From Microbacterium yannicii (GTDB lineage: Bacteria > Actinomycetota > Actinomycetes > Actinomycetales > Microbacteriaceae): a stretch of 64,000 nucleotides of DNA. Shown here piece by piece: positions 7,546-15,940 of the stretch; positions within the stretch are counted from its first letter, which is position 1, and each line of letters starts with the position of its first letter. The stretch lies in NCBI RefSeq assembly GCF_024055635.1, contig NZ_JAMXMB010000020.1, positions 1-64,000 on the forward strand. Reading direction: 5' to 3'. A model generated the notes under the pieces. It had not been told where the DNA came from and did no database searches. It was given only the letters and a program-made list of their open reading frames with translations. The translations under genes were made by a program, and so were the position numbers.

Positions 7546-8787
7546 CTAGCCGGGCGAGCCGGGCCAGACCTTGCCCTCCCAGGGGTCGTAGTCGGCGATC
7601 AGGTCTTCCTGCGGCGGACGCTCGGCCTCGGTGACGTGCTGCAGGTTGACGCGCACGCGGTACCAGAGCGAGCTCGAGCCGCGCATCCCGTCGATGAGCA
7701 CGTCGGCGGGATGCAGCTGGGCATTCGCGGCCGGGTACCGCCGCGTCCATTCCTCCAGCGCGGCGATGGACTCGGACTTGGTCTTCGTGCGGGCGATCTC
7801 GATGAGCGGCATCGTGGACTGGCGGCGGCCCGAGCCGTCACCGCCGCGCGGCGGCTTCTCGGCCGGGCCGAGCTCGTCGGCCAGGCGCAGCAGCCCATCG
7901 AGCGTGCCGACGGCGTCGTCGATCCCGGCGTGCGGGTCGCCGAGCTCGGCGAACCGTTCGGGCACCGTCAGCACGGTGAACTCGGCCGGGCGGCGCTCGC
8001 GCACCTCGTCCCAGTCGAGCGGTGTCGACACCCGGGCGTCCGGCAGGGGACGGATCGAGTACGCGGAGGCGACCGTACGGTCCTTGGCGTTCTGGTTGAA
8101 GTCCACGAACACGCTCTCGCCGCGCTCCTCCTTCCACCAGCGGGCGGTCGCGAGACCCGGTGCCCGGTTCTCGACCTCGCGGGCGAGCGTCTCGGCGGCG
8201 GTCCGCACCTGCTTGTAGTCCCACTGCGGCGCGATGCGCACCAGGATGTGCATGCCACGCGACCCGCTCGTCTTCGGCCAGCCCACGAGGCCGACATCGT
8301 CCAGCACCTCGCGGGCGACGAAGGCGACGTCGACGATCTGCGACCAGTCCACGCCGGGCATGGGGTCGAGGTCGATGCGCAGCTCATCGGGGTGGTCGAG
8401 GTCCTCGGCGCGGATCGGGTGCGGGTTCAGGTCGAGGCACCCGAGGTTGATCACCCACGCCAGGCCCGCGGCATCGCGGATCACGGCCTCCTCCGCGGAC
8501 GTGCCGCGGGCGTACTGGAGGGTTGCGGTGTCGATGAAGTCGGGATGGTTCTCGGGGACGCGCTTCTGGAAGAACGGCTCGGCGTCGATCCCCTTGGGGA
8601 AGCGCTTGAGCACCATCGGCCGGCCGCCGGCACCGCGGAGGGCGCCGTCCGCCACTGCGAGGTAGTACCGGACGATGTCGAGCTTGGTGATGCCGGGCTC
8701 GGGGAAGACGATCTTGGACGGGCTCGAGATGCGCACGTCGTGACCGTCGATCTCGAGGATCTCGGCTTCGGACTTCGCGGGCGTCAC
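7546..8787 (-). CDS. ligD: standalone DNA polymerase/primase LigD polymerase domain
   Basis: 413 aa with a GTG start at 8787. The body is the archaeo-eukaryotic primase-like LigD polymerase used to fill ends in Ku-dependent non-homologous end joining. The catalytic metal motif is visible as ELRIDLDPMPG (about residues 135-145), with TSGSRGMHILVRI (nucleotide-binding His) and VFVDFNQNAKDRTVASAYSIRP (third Asp region). No ligase or phosphoesterase domain is attached and no ku gene is adjacent, so it is a freestanding PolDom as in many actinobacteria. The C-terminal 100 residues (KTKSESIAALEEWTRRYP to the end) are an extension beyond the polymerase core. Gene direction is convergent with the clpP pair. 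Confidence 0.92.
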   Translation of the reverse strand: MTPAKSEAEILEIDGHDVRISSPSKIVFPEPGITKLDIVRYYLAVADGALRGAGGRPMVLKRFPKGIDAEPFFQKRVPENHPDFIDTATLQYARGTSAEEAVIRDAAGLAWVINLGCLDLNPHPIRAEDLDHPDELRIDLDPMPGVDWSQIVDVAFVAREVLDDVGLVGWPKTSGSRGMHILVRIAPQWDYKQVRTAAETLAREVENRAPGLATARWWKEERGESVFVDFNQNAKDRTVASAYSIRPLPDARVSTPLDWDEVRERRPAEFTVLTVPERFAELGDPHAGIDDAVGTLDGLLRLADELGPAEKPPRGGDGSGRRQSTMPLIEIARTKTKSESIAALEEWTRRYPAANAQLHPADVLIDGMRGSSSLWYRVRVNLQHVTEAERPPQEDLIADYDPWEGKVWPGSPG

Positions 8788-8836
8788 CCGGCCAGGCTAG
8801 CGGCGGCCCGCGACATCGGCCAGGGCGAGAGCCCGC

Positions 8837-9196
8837 TCAAGCGGCGAGAGCGAACGTGGTGCGGCATCCGACCGCGGCACGCTCGGCGACGCGCGTGCGG
8901 AGATCGTCGACGACACCCGCGGTGAGCTCGATCAGTGTCACCTCGAGCGCACCCGCGACGGCGGCGATCATCTCGCTCGACGGCTCCTTGAGCCCGCGCT
9001 CCATCTCGGACAGGTACTGCGGCGAGACCCCGGCACGGTCGGCGGTGTCGGCGAGGCGCTCGCCGCGCTCATGTCTGAGCCTCCGGAGGCGGTCGCCCAG
9101 CGCATCGCGCCAGAGCGGCTCGGGCTCACGAGAGGGGCGCGGCTCGGGCTCACGAGAGGGACGCATCTTCGTCGGCAGCGGGATGATCTCGGCCAT
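8837..9196 (-). CDS. XRE family HTH regulator, ClgR/PopR-like
   Basis: 119 aa from the ATG at 9196. The N-terminal 30 residues are low complexity (tandem PSREPEP). The helix-turn-helix follows: DALGDRLRRLRHERGERL, then ADRAGVSPQYLSEMERGLKEPSSEMIAAVAGALEVTL. The YLSEMERGLKEPSSE stretch closely matches the ClgR/PopR group, which activates clp genes in Streptomyces and corynebacteria. It lies about 1.5 kb from a clpP pair, which supports a link, although ligD separates them. The C-terminus ends in Ala-Ala (FALAA), a tail that Clp proteases can recognise; ClgR and PopR are themselves Clp substrates. Function is inferred from family resemblance and context. Confidence 0.82.
   Translation of the reverse strand: MAEIIPLPTKMRPSREPEPRPSREPEPLWRDALGDRLRRLRHERGERLADTADRAGVSPQYLSEMERGLKEPSSEMIAAVAGALEVTLIELTAGVVDDLRTRVAERAAVGCRTTFALAA
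9117..9164. repeat. 24-bp tandem duplication inside the XRE gene
   Basis: The 20-base string GGCTCGGGCTCACGAGAGGG occurs at 9117 and again at 9141, making a 24-bp in-frame tandem repeat that encodes the two PSREPEP copies in the regulator's N-terminus. It looks like a recent slippage expansion that keeps the frame. Confidence 0.8.
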
Positions 9197-9235
9197 GCGC
9201 TCACGATAGAACGCGCGCGCGAAGCGCTCGACGTT

Positions 9236-9254
9236 GTTCCGCTCAGAGCAGAAC
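9236..9254 (-). promoter_or_regulatory. candidate autoregulatory operator of the XRE gene
   Basis: GTTCCGCTC-A-GAGCAGAAC is an imperfect 9+1+9 palindrome 40 bases before the XRE start. Its GTTC..GCT/AGC..GAAC form resembles ClgR-type boxes as I recall them. Binding by this regulator is inference. Confidence 0.4.
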
Positions 9255-9377
9255 GTCGGGCACTTCCGCGGCGTCGCGTGCGCCATGTGGACCCGCCGCC
9301 CAACGGTGCGTGATGGGCTGTTTCGCCGTCGCGAGGCCGCGGTGACTGCGCGGTCTGCTCAGCCTGGGAGATTCCTG

Positions 9378-9406
9378 TTGACCTTTTGAGAATTCGCACA
9401 TAGCGT
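9378..9406 (+). promoter_or_regulatory. sigma-70 type promoter of the S8 peptidase gene
   Basis: TTGACC (9378-9383), a 17-base spacer and TAGCGT (9401-9406) match a housekeeping actinobacterial promoter. Initiation would fall near 9413, giving a leader of about 42 bases with GTAGG seven bases before the TTG start. Confidence 0.65.
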
Positions 9407-9454
9407 CGCGCCCATACCGCGATGTTCTCGTGCATGTAGAAAGTAGGCTCCCCC

Positions 9455-12400
9455 TTGATCCGACGTTCTCTGGCGGTTGTCGGCGCGCTCGCGCTTGCGA
9501 TCGCCACACCCACCGCAGCGATGGCTGCCACTCCTGACGACGATCCGTCGTCGAAATTCGAGAAGTCCGACACGAAGGGCGCGGTCGGCACGACCGTCCG
9601 TCCCCTGAGCGTCGGCGCCGACGGCCGTGTCACGGTCATCGTCGAGATGGCGGGCGATCCCGTCGCCGTCGCTGAGGCGAAGAAGGGGAGCGACCTCTCC
9701 GCCGCCGAGCGCAAGGCGATCAAGAAGTCGCTCAAGTCCGCGCAGGATGCGGTCGTCGGATCCATCGAGAGCAAGGACGGCGACGTCGCGGCGACGATGC
9801 AGTCCGCCTACAACGGCATCCAGGCCACCCTTCCCGCCGATCAGGTCGACGCCGTGGCGGCCCTGCCGAACGTCGTCGCGGTCCACGCCGTCAAGACCTA
9901 CACGCTCGACAACGCCGTCTCGGTGCCGTTCCTCGGCGTGCCGCAGGTGTGGCAGGACACCGGATACACCGGCGAGAACATCAAGGTCGCGGTGATCGAC
10001 ACCGGTGTCGACTACACCCACGCCAACTTCGGCGGCGTCGGAACGACCGAGGCCTACGAGGCGGCGAACGCGGCAGAGACCCAGCCCGCCGACCCGGCAC
10101 AGTTCGGTCCCGACGCCCCCCGCGTCAAGGGCGGCTACGACTTCGTCGGTGACTCGTACAACGCCGATCCCGCGTCGGAGAGCTACCAGCCGGTCCCGAT
10201 GCCGGACGCCAACCCGCTCGACTGCAACGGCCATGGAAGCCACGTCGCCGGCACTGCAGCCGGCAGCGGCGTGACGGCCGACGGCGAGACCTACACCGGT
10301 CCGTACGACGCGTCGACGGCTTCGGCCGAGTGGACGATCGGTCCGGGCGTCGCGCCGCAGGCCGACGTCTACGCGCTCCGCGTCTTCGGCTGCGAAGGCT
10401 CGACCGACGTGGTCGTGCCCGCCATCGACTGGGCCGTCGAGAACGGCATGGACGTCATCAACATGTCGCTCGGCTCGCCGTTCGGCCGCGCTGACGACCC
10501 CGATGAGGTCGCGGTCTCCAACGCGGTCGGTGCGGGTGTGGTCGTCGTCAAGTCCGCCGGCAACGAAGGCCCGAGCCCGTACCTGGCCGGCAACGGCGAC
10601 GGTGTGATCTCGGTCTCGGCCGTGGACAGCACGGAGTCGTTCCCCGGCGCCGAGATCACGGTGGACGGTGTCGCCATCCCCGCGATCAACGCCAACGGCG
10701 CGGTGCTCACGGGACTGCCGGAGATGACCGTGGTGCGTCTGACCGACAACCCCGCCACCGCCGACGAGAACGAGGCGCTGGGCTGCTCGGTCGAGGCGTA
10801 TCAATACGCCGGTGTGACCTCGGGCGGCAACCAGCTCGCCGTCTCGACACGCGGCGTCTGCGCCCGCGTCGCCAAGGCGATCTTCGCTCAGCAGGCCGGG
10901 GCGGCTGCTGCCGTCATGATCAACACGACGAACGACTACCCGCCGTTCGAGGGAGCGATCACCGCCAACCCCGACACCGGCGAGGACTACGTCGTCACCA
11001 TCCCGTTCCTCGGCGTGCGGTCGTCGGACGGCCCGAAGCTCGTCGACGACACGCCCGCCACGGTCACCCCGGCGGACCTCGCCAACCCGGGCTTCCGCGG
11101 GTATGCGTCGTTCAGCTCGAGCGGTCCGCGCAGCGGTGACAGCGCCCTCGGCGTGGACGTCGCAGCCCCGGGCGTCTCGATCGTCTCGACCGGCGTCGGC
11201 ACCGGCAACGGTCCCGCGACGATCTCGGGAACGTCCATGGCGGCGCCGCATGTCGCAGGCGTCGCGGCGCTCGCGGTGCAGGCGCACCCGACCTGGACGG
11301 CCGGCGAGGTCGCTTCGGTGATCGTGTCGACGGCCGACCCCGAGGAGGTCGTCGGTCAGAACCTCGTTCGCGGCGGCGTGGGCCTCGTGGACCCGGCGCA
11401 GGCCGTGAACCAGCAGGTCACAGCCACCGGTGACGCGTTCAAGACCGAGAACGGACGACTGCGTGAGGCCGCGCTCAGCTTCGGCTTCCAGGAGAGCTCG
11501 AAGTCGTTCGAGGGCAAGAAGACGGTGTTGCTGACCAACTACGGCACGCAGCCCGTGACGTACAACGTCGGCGTCGAGGCGTCCGCGCAGTCGGAAGCCG
11601 CCACCGTGAACGTCAGCCCGAGCTCAGTGACGGTCCCGGCCGGTCGCAGCGCCAAGGTGACGGTCTCGCTGAAGGCCCCGGCCACCGCCGTCGGCAGCTC
11701 GACGGCGGGCGGCTTCGCCTTCTACGAGTTCTCGGGCGACGTGGTCTTCACGTCGGCTGCGGACAAGCTGCGGGTTCCGTACCTGCTCGTGCCTCGCGCG
11801 ACGAGCGACGTCTCGGCGTCGGGCGATCTCAAGGTGACGAAGAAGGGAAAGCCCGTCGACGGCCAGGTGCAGGTCACGCTCAAGAACAGGGCCGGTGCCT
11901 TCGCGGCCGACGCCGACTTCTACACGTGGGGCCTGGAAGACAAGAAGGACGCACCGAAGTCGTTCACCGACACCGGCTACGACCTTCGCGCCGCCGGCGC
12001 GCAGTCGTTCGACATCGGCGGCGACCAGCTGCTGGTGTTCGCGGTCAGCACGCACAACCGGTGGTCGAACGCGGCGGCGAACGAGTTCGACGTCGTCATC
12101 GACACGAACCGTGACGGCGAGCCGGAGTGGATCGTCTTCTCGGCGGACGGCGGTCTCGTCACGGCGGGCGACGCCAACGGCATCTCGCAGGTGTTCGCCT
12201 ACGAGGTGGCGACCGGCGACACGCTCGCCACGGGATTCAACGCCTCGGCGCCGACCGACAGCAGCACCATCCTGCTTCCGGTGGTCGCGAGCGACCTCGG
12301 CCTCACGGCCGGTGCGTTCGACTACACGGTGCAGAGCTTCTCGTCGGTCAACGACGGGTCGGACACCATCGACGGCACCGCGACCTACAACCCGTGGGCT

Positions 12401-12571
12401 CCGGCTCTCACCAACGGGCAGTTCGTGTCGGTGCCCGTCGGCGGAACCGTCCCGGTGCCGGTCGACGTGAGCGCTGCGGCGTTCGCCGAGCAGAACCCGC
12501 TGGGCGTCATGGTCGTCGCGACCGACAACGCCGCCGGCAAGGAAGAGGCGATCCTGGTCAAGGCCAAGTAA
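9455..12571 (+). CDS. secreted S8 family serine peptidase (subtilisin-like)
   Basis: 1038 aa, TTG start at 9455. A Sec signal peptide (MIRRSLAVVGALALAIATPTAAMA) precedes an I9-type propeptide (about 55-150, VTVIVEMAGDP to VAVHAVKTYTL). The subtilase domain has Asp182 (VIDTGVD), His260 (NGHGSHVAGT), oxyanion Asn370 (SAGNEGP) and Ser594 (GTSMAAPHVAG). A protease-associated (PA) insertion lies between the Asn and Ser motifs (about 420-530). After the catalytic domain comes an Fn3-like region (VLLTNYGTQPVTYNV, about 690-790) and a further beta-rich C-terminal domain to the end. No sortase motif or anchor is seen, so it is probably released or loosely wall-bound. The gene is monocistronic, with its own promoter and terminator. 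Confidence 0.93.
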   Translation: MIRRSLAVVGALALAIATPTAAMAATPDDDPSSKFEKSDTKGAVGTTVRPLSVGADGRVTVIVEMAGDPVAVAEAKKGSDLSAAERKAIKKSLKSAQDAVVGSIESKDGDVAATMQSAYNGIQATLPADQVDAVAALPNVVAVHAVKTYTLDNAVSVPFLGVPQVWQDTGYTGENIKVAVIDTGVDYTHANFGGVGTTEAYEAANAAETQPADPAQFGPDAPRVKGGYDFVGDSYNADPASESYQPVPMPDANPLDCNGHGSHVAGTAAGSGVTADGETYTGPYDASTASAEWTIGPGVAPQADVYALRVFGCEGSTDVVVPAIDWAVENGMDVINMSLGSPFGRADDPDEVAVSNAVGAGVVVVKSAGNEGPSPYLAGNGDGVISVSAVDSTESFPGAEITVDGVAIPAINANGAVLTGLPEMTVVRLTDNPATADENEALGCSVEAYQYAGVTSGGNQLAVSTRGVCARVAKAIFAQQAGAAAAVMINTTNDYPPFEGAITANPDTGEDYVVTIPFLGVRSSDGPKLVDDTPATVTPADLANPGFRGYASFSSSGPRSGDSALGVDVAAPGVSIVSTGVGTGNGPATISGTSMAAPHVAGVAALAVQAHPTWTAGEVASVIVSTADPEEVVGQNLVRGGVGLVDPAQAVNQQVTATGDAFKTENGRLREAALSFGFQESSKSFEGKKTVLLTNYGTQPVTYNVGVEASAQSEAATVNVSPSSVTVPAGRSAKVTVSLKAPATAVGSSTAGGFAFYEFSGDVVFTSAADKLRVPYLLVPRATSDVSASGDLKVTKKGKPVDGQVQVTLKNRAGAFAADADFYTWGLEDKKDAPKSFTDTGYDLRAAGAQSFDIGGDQLLVFAVSTHNRWSNAAANEFDVVIDTNRDGEPEWIVFSADGGLVTAGDANGISQVFAYEVATGDTLATGFNASAPTDSSTILLPVVASDLGLTAGAFDYTVQSFSSVNDGSDTIDGTATYNPWAPALTNGQFVSVPVGGTVPVPVDVSAAAFAEQNPLGVMVVATDNAAGKEEAILVKAK

Positions 12572-12585
12572 CAGCCGCAGGATAC

Positions 12586-12623
12586 CGAGGTGGCGTCCCG
12601 TCGAAAGGCGGGGCGCCACCTCG
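12586..12623 (+). terminator. terminator of the S8 peptidase gene
   Basis: A 15-bp stem (CGAGGTGGCGTCCCG against CGGGGCGCCACCTCG, one wobble) with an eight-base loop lies 15 bases after the stop codon. Confidence 0.8.
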
Positions 12624-12708
12624 TGCGTGAAGGCGGAACGGATGCCGGCGGCCGATGCCCGCAGCATCCCGCTGCCGTCGCGGTCAGCTGCCGCGGCGAC
12701 CTCTGCGA

Positions 12709-13155
12709 TCAGCGTTCGCAGAGCCGCGGGGTGTCGGAGGTTCCGAAGTGGTAGTCGTAGGCCGTGCCGTCGACCGAGACGACGACGCGCATGCCGTCGA
12801 CGAGCGCCTGCGTGTACGACATTCCCGGCTGCGGGCAGCCGAGCGCGCCGTTGCGCCAGGTCACCGCGTGGGCGGAGACGAGCTCCGGCGTCCCCGTGAC
12901 CCCGCGAGCGGCGAGATCAGCGACGATCGCATCCCAGCGGGCCGGCGGGACGTTGGCGGGTTCGCCGGTGGGTTCGATCGGTCCGCGCGGGGTCGTCGCA
13001 AAAGGCGGGCGGGTGTGCGCCGAGGGCGTGGGCTCGGAGGTACTCGGCGCGGAGGACGTGGGCTCGGAAGGTGTGGGCTCGGTCATCGATCCTCCTGCGC
13101 AGCCGGTGAGGCAGAGCACCACGGAGACGGCGCAGACCGCAAGACGCCGAGCCAT
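12709..13155 (-). CDS. small putative lipoprotein
   Basis: 148 aa. A short signal sequence ends in the lipobox LTGC (Cys19), so the mature protein should be lipid-anchored on the outer face of the membrane. Residues 25-60 are a Pro/Thr/Ser/Glu linker with repeated PTxSxPTxS units. The folded part (about 65-148) has no family I recognise; it contains the motif NGALGCPQPGMSYTQALVDGMRVVV and a C-terminal CER. The conserved GALGCPxPG pattern is seen in other short actinobacterial secreted proteins, with no known function. The gene stands alone between the S8 terminator and the BI-1 terminator. Confidence 0.75.
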   Translation of the reverse strand: MARRLAVCAVSVVLCLTGCAGGSMTEPTPSEPTSSAPSTSEPTPSAHTRPPFATTPRGPIEPTGEPANVPPARWDAIVADLAARGVTGTPELVSAHAVTWRNGALGCPQPGMSYTQALVDGMRVVVSVDGTAYDYHFGTSDTPRLCER

Positions 13156-13268
13156 GACATGCCACTCCTCGAATCGGCTTCAGCCTAGGCGCGGTCCATC
13201 GACCCCGGAAGCGTGCCGAAGAGATGCACGGCAGGCTCCCGGCTGCCGTGGACGCGACCTGAGACGCC

Positions 13269-13300
13269 GAACGGCCGCCCGGAGAACCGGACGGCCGTTC
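13269..13300 (-). terminator. terminator of the BI-1 family gene
   Basis: The perfect 9-bp outer stem GAACGGCCG/CGGCCGTTC, with additional CGG/CCG pairing inside, lies just past the stop of the minus-strand BI-1 gene. Confidence 0.7.
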
Positions 13301-13321
13301 GTGAGCGCTGCGCGCGGAGCG

Positions 13322-14242
13322 TCAGTTACTACTGCGTGCGATCGCGATGATGCGGAGGATCTCGATGTACAGCCAGACGACCGTGACCATGATGCCGAAG
13401 CCGCCGAGCCAGCCGTACTGGCGGGGAGCGCCGTTGCGCACGCCCTGCTGGATGTTGTCGAAGTCGAGCACCAGCGAGTACGCCGCCATGATGACGACGA
13501 AGACGCCGATCAGGACGCCCCACGGAATGCCGAGCGGGCCCTTCTGGCTCAGCAGGCCGAACGCGCCGCCCGCGATCGGGGCGTTGAAGATCATCAGGCC
13601 GATGTTGATGAGCGAGAACACCAGGTAGCCGACCATCGCGATGAGGAAGACCTTGGTGGCCTTCTTCGACGCGCGGATCTTGCCGCTGGCGAACAGGGCG
13701 AGGGTGACGCCGACGACCGAGAGGGTCGCGAGCGTCGCCTGGAGGACGATGCCCTCGAACATCATCTCGAAGAAGGCCGAGATGCCTCCCACGAAGAGAC
13801 CCTCGAACGCGGCGTAGCCGAAGATGAGCGCGGGGCGGATCTTCTTGCGCGACGTGAAGATGACGACGAGCGAGAGCACGAAGCCACCGAGGGCACCGAT
13901 CGCCCACGGGGCGATCGACGGGTCGGGGTTCGCCGGGGTGACGCCCGCCATGGTCCAGATCCAGCCGGCGACTGCGCCGACGAGGAGGACGGCGAACAGT
14001 CCAAGGGTCTTCCACACCGTGTCTTCGACGGACATGCGTCCGGTCTCGACGGCGCCGGCGGGGGGAGCGGCGTACATGCCCTCGAGACGCGCCTGGGCTG
14101 CGGCATCCGTTCCGGCACTCTGAGCCGTCGCGAACTGCGTCTGTGCCCCCAGGTTCGCCGCCTGAGGACCGCCGGGGTAGGTCTGCACGGCCTTCGGGTC
14201 CTGGAAGGCCGGGTTGTTGAACGCGGGGTTGTTGAGGGCCAC
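13322..14242 (-). CDS. Bax inhibitor-1/YccA family membrane protein
   Basis: 306 aa from the GTG at 14242, with GAGAGAG a few bases upstream. The first 80 residues are cytoplasmic and low complexity (MALNNPAFNNPAFQDP, then Ala/Gln-rich). Seven hydrophobic helices follow, beginning near residue 80 (VWKTLGLFAVLLVGAVAGWIW) and ending with WLGGFGIMVTVVWLYIEILRI. The family-specific loop YSLVLDFDNIQQGVRNGAP carries the acidic residues that in the BsYetJ homologue form the pH-dependent calcium channel sensor. This long N-tail form is the usual actinobacterial member. The physiological role in this host is unknown. It is divergent from the GDPD gene across a 159-base gap in which I see no clear promoter boxes. 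Confidence 0.9.
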   Translation of the reverse strand: MALNNPAFNNPAFQDPKAVQTYPGGPQAANLGAQTQFATAQSAGTDAAAQARLEGMYAAPPAGAVETGRMSVEDTVWKTLGLFAVLLVGAVAGWIWTMAGVTPANPDPSIAPWAIGALGGFVLSLVVIFTSRKKIRPALIFGYAAFEGLFVGGISAFFEMMFEGIVLQATLATLSVVGVTLALFASGKIRASKKATKVFLIAMVGYLVFSLINIGLMIFNAPIAGGAFGLLSQKGPLGIPWGVLIGVFVVIMAAYSLVLDFDNIQQGVRNGAPRQYGWLGGFGIMVTVVWLYIEILRIIAIARSSN

Positions 14243-14401
14243 TGCTCTCTCACACTCCAATGTCAAGGGAATCCCAGCAGGATGCTGTTGATCAACACTA
14301 TCCGACGGGTGCGCGGGCGGCACGGGTGGGCGCTGTGAGAGGGCTATGAACGGATGCCGCAACCGCCCGAGGGAGTGCACCGCGCTGACTACGCTGGAAC
14401 G

Positions 14402-15427
14402 GTGCCTCGTCGCAAGCCGCTCGTCATCGGTCATCGAGGTGCGCCAGGCTATCGCCCCGAGCACTCGCCTTCGTCGTACGCCCTGGCGTTCGCGATGGGG
14501 GTCGATGCGGTCGAGCCGGACGTCGTCGTCTCGCGCGACGGCGTGCTCGTCGTGCGGCACGAGAACGAGATCTCGGGCACGACGGATGTCGCCGACCGGC
14601 CGGAGTACGCGGACCGCCGCACCACCAAGACGGTCGACGGCGCCGAGCAGACCGGCTGGTTCACCGAGGACTTCACGTGGGACGAGCTGGCGACGCTGCG
14701 CTGTCGTGAGCGCCTCCCCGAGCTGCGACCCTCGAGCGCGAGCTTCGACGACGAGCAGCCGGTGCTGCGGCTGCGCGATGTGCTCGACATGGTCCGCGCC
14801 GCGTCGCTCGAACAGGGCCGCGAGATCGGCGTCGTGCTGGAGATCAAGCACGCGACCTACTTCGCGACGTGCTTCGGCGCCGCAGACGGATGGGACATCG
14901 CCGCGCTGGTGGATGCCGAGCTGCGCGAGGCCGGCTGGGCCGGCGGCGAGCTGCCGCTGACCATCGAGTCGTTCGAGTCCACCGTGCTGCTCTCGCTCCG
15001 GGAACGCGGCATCCGTGCGGCGTACGTGTATCTGCTCGAGGCATCGGGCCGGCCGTTCGACCTGTTCGTCGCCCACGGCAAGTCCGCGCCGACCTATCGG
15101 CAGACTGCCGCACCCGCCGGACTCGACGCGCTGGTCGGGCGGGTGGACGGGATCAGCGTCGACAAGCGGGCGATCCTCGCCCCCGACAAGCTCGGACGCG
15201 CCGGCGGGCCGTCGCCCGTCGTCGCCGACGCGCACGAGCGCGGCCTGCAGGTCTTCACGTGGACCTGCCGGCCGGAGAACCGCTTTCTGATCGGCCAGTT
15301 CCGCGGGCGCGGCGGCCCGTCGGCGTTCGGCGACTGGGAGGCCGAGTGGGGCATGATCCGCGACAGCGGCGTCGACGGAGTGTTCGTCGACCACCCCGAT
15401 CTCGGCGTCGCGTTCTTCCGAGGCTGA
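14402..15427 (+). CDS. glycerophosphodiester phosphodiesterase family protein
   Basis: 341 aa from the GTG at 14402 (MPRRKPLVIGHRGAPGYRPEHS). An ATG at 14354 would add 16 residues ahead of the conserved start. It hydrolyses glycerophosphodiesters to glycerol-3-phosphate and an alcohol. Metal and catalytic residues are visible: His11-Arg12 in GHRGAPGYRPEHS, the E-x-D pair in VEPDVVVSRDG, the general-base His in VVRHE, and a later Glu in VVLEIKH. The C-terminal VFTWTCRPENRFL and DGVFVDHPD close the barrel. The size matches the GlpQ-like long form. No signal peptide is evident, so it is probably cytoplasmic. Confidence 0.9.
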   Translation: MPRRKPLVIGHRGAPGYRPEHSPSSYALAFAMGVDAVEPDVVVSRDGVLVVRHENEISGTTDVADRPEYADRRTTKTVDGAEQTGWFTEDFTWDELATLRCRERLPELRPSSASFDDEQPVLRLRDVLDMVRAASLEQGREIGVVLEIKHATYFATCFGAADGWDIAALVDAELREAGWAGGELPLTIESFESTVLLSLRERGIRAAYVYLLEASGRPFDLFVAHGKSAPTYRQTAAPAGLDALVGRVDGISVDKRAILAPDKLGRAGGPSPVVADAHERGLQVFTWTCRPENRFLIGQFRGRGGPSAFGDWEAEWGMIRDSGVDGVFVDHPDLGVAFFRG

Positions 15428-15457
15428 TCCTCGGCGGCTGATCCGCGCGTGGTGGGC

Positions 15458-15922
15458 CTAGGCGTAGAAGCCGTCGCGCAGGTTGATCCCGTGCTCGACC
15501 CAGACCTTGAGCGCGGCGAGCATGCCGGTCCAGCCCTCGCAGTTGCCGAACGCGTGCTTCGCGCCGTCCGCGGTGGCCTCCCACGCCGACTCGGTGATCG
15601 TCACGAGGGTGCGGGCGCCGTCGTCGATCGGCTCGAACTCGAAGGTGGTCGTGGTCTCCGACGCGACGCCGGCGCGGGCCTCCCACCGGATGACGAGCTT
15701 CTGCGGCGGGTCGGCTTCGACCACGGTCACCGGGAACCGCCCGGGGAAGTCCGCGAAGTCCCAGGTGACGTCGGCACCCTGTTCGAGCCTTCCGCGGGCA
15801 CCCCCGGTCGTGAAGTAGTGCGAGAGCTGCTCCGGGTCGGCGACGGCCTCGTACACCTCGGCGGCGGGCCGGGCCACTCGTCCCGACACGGTGAACGACA
15901 GTTCTGAGAGTTGGTGAGACAT
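15458..15922 (-). CDS. SRPBCC/AHSA1 domain protein
   Basis: 154 aa. The helix-grip fold is recognisable from FTVSGRVARPAAEVYEAVADPEQLSHYF, PPQKLVIRWE, TLVTITESAW and the C-terminal helix CEGWTGMLAALKVWVEHG. This Activator-of-Hsp90-ATPase-like group is small, binds hydrophobic ligands and is very often paired with an ArsR-type repressor, as here. The start ATG at 15922 sits inside the shared palindromic promoter, so the transcript is probably leaderless. The ligand is unknown. Confidence 0.88.
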   Translation of the reverse strand: MSHQLSELSFTVSGRVARPAAEVYEAVADPEQLSHYFTTGGARGRLEQGADVTWDFADFPGRFPVTVVEADPPQKLVIRWEARAGVASETTTTFEFEPIDDGARTLVTITESAWEATADGAKHAFGNCEGWTGMLAALKVWVEHGINLRDGFYA

Positions 15923-15940
15923 GTTATAGTTTTATAACAT
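15921..15940. promoter_or_regulatory. shared bidirectional promoter-operator with leaderless starts
   Basis: ATGTTATA-GTTT-TATAACAT is a perfect 8+4+8 palindrome whose outer ATGs are the start codons of the two divergent genes (15922 minus, 15939 plus). On the plus strand TATAGT (15925-15930) lies eight bases before the ATG. On the minus strand TATAAA also lies eight bases before its ATG. A -35-like TTGCGC sits 16 bases ahead of the minus -10 box, inside the ArsR coding region. The palindrome is the obvious operator for the ArsR-type protein. Confidence 0.85.

Noticed and set aside
9455..12571. Frameshift or pseudogene in the S8 peptidase because of the TTG start
   Set aside because: The frame is intact, all catalytic residues and the signal peptide are present, and a promoter and ribosome site fit the TTG start.
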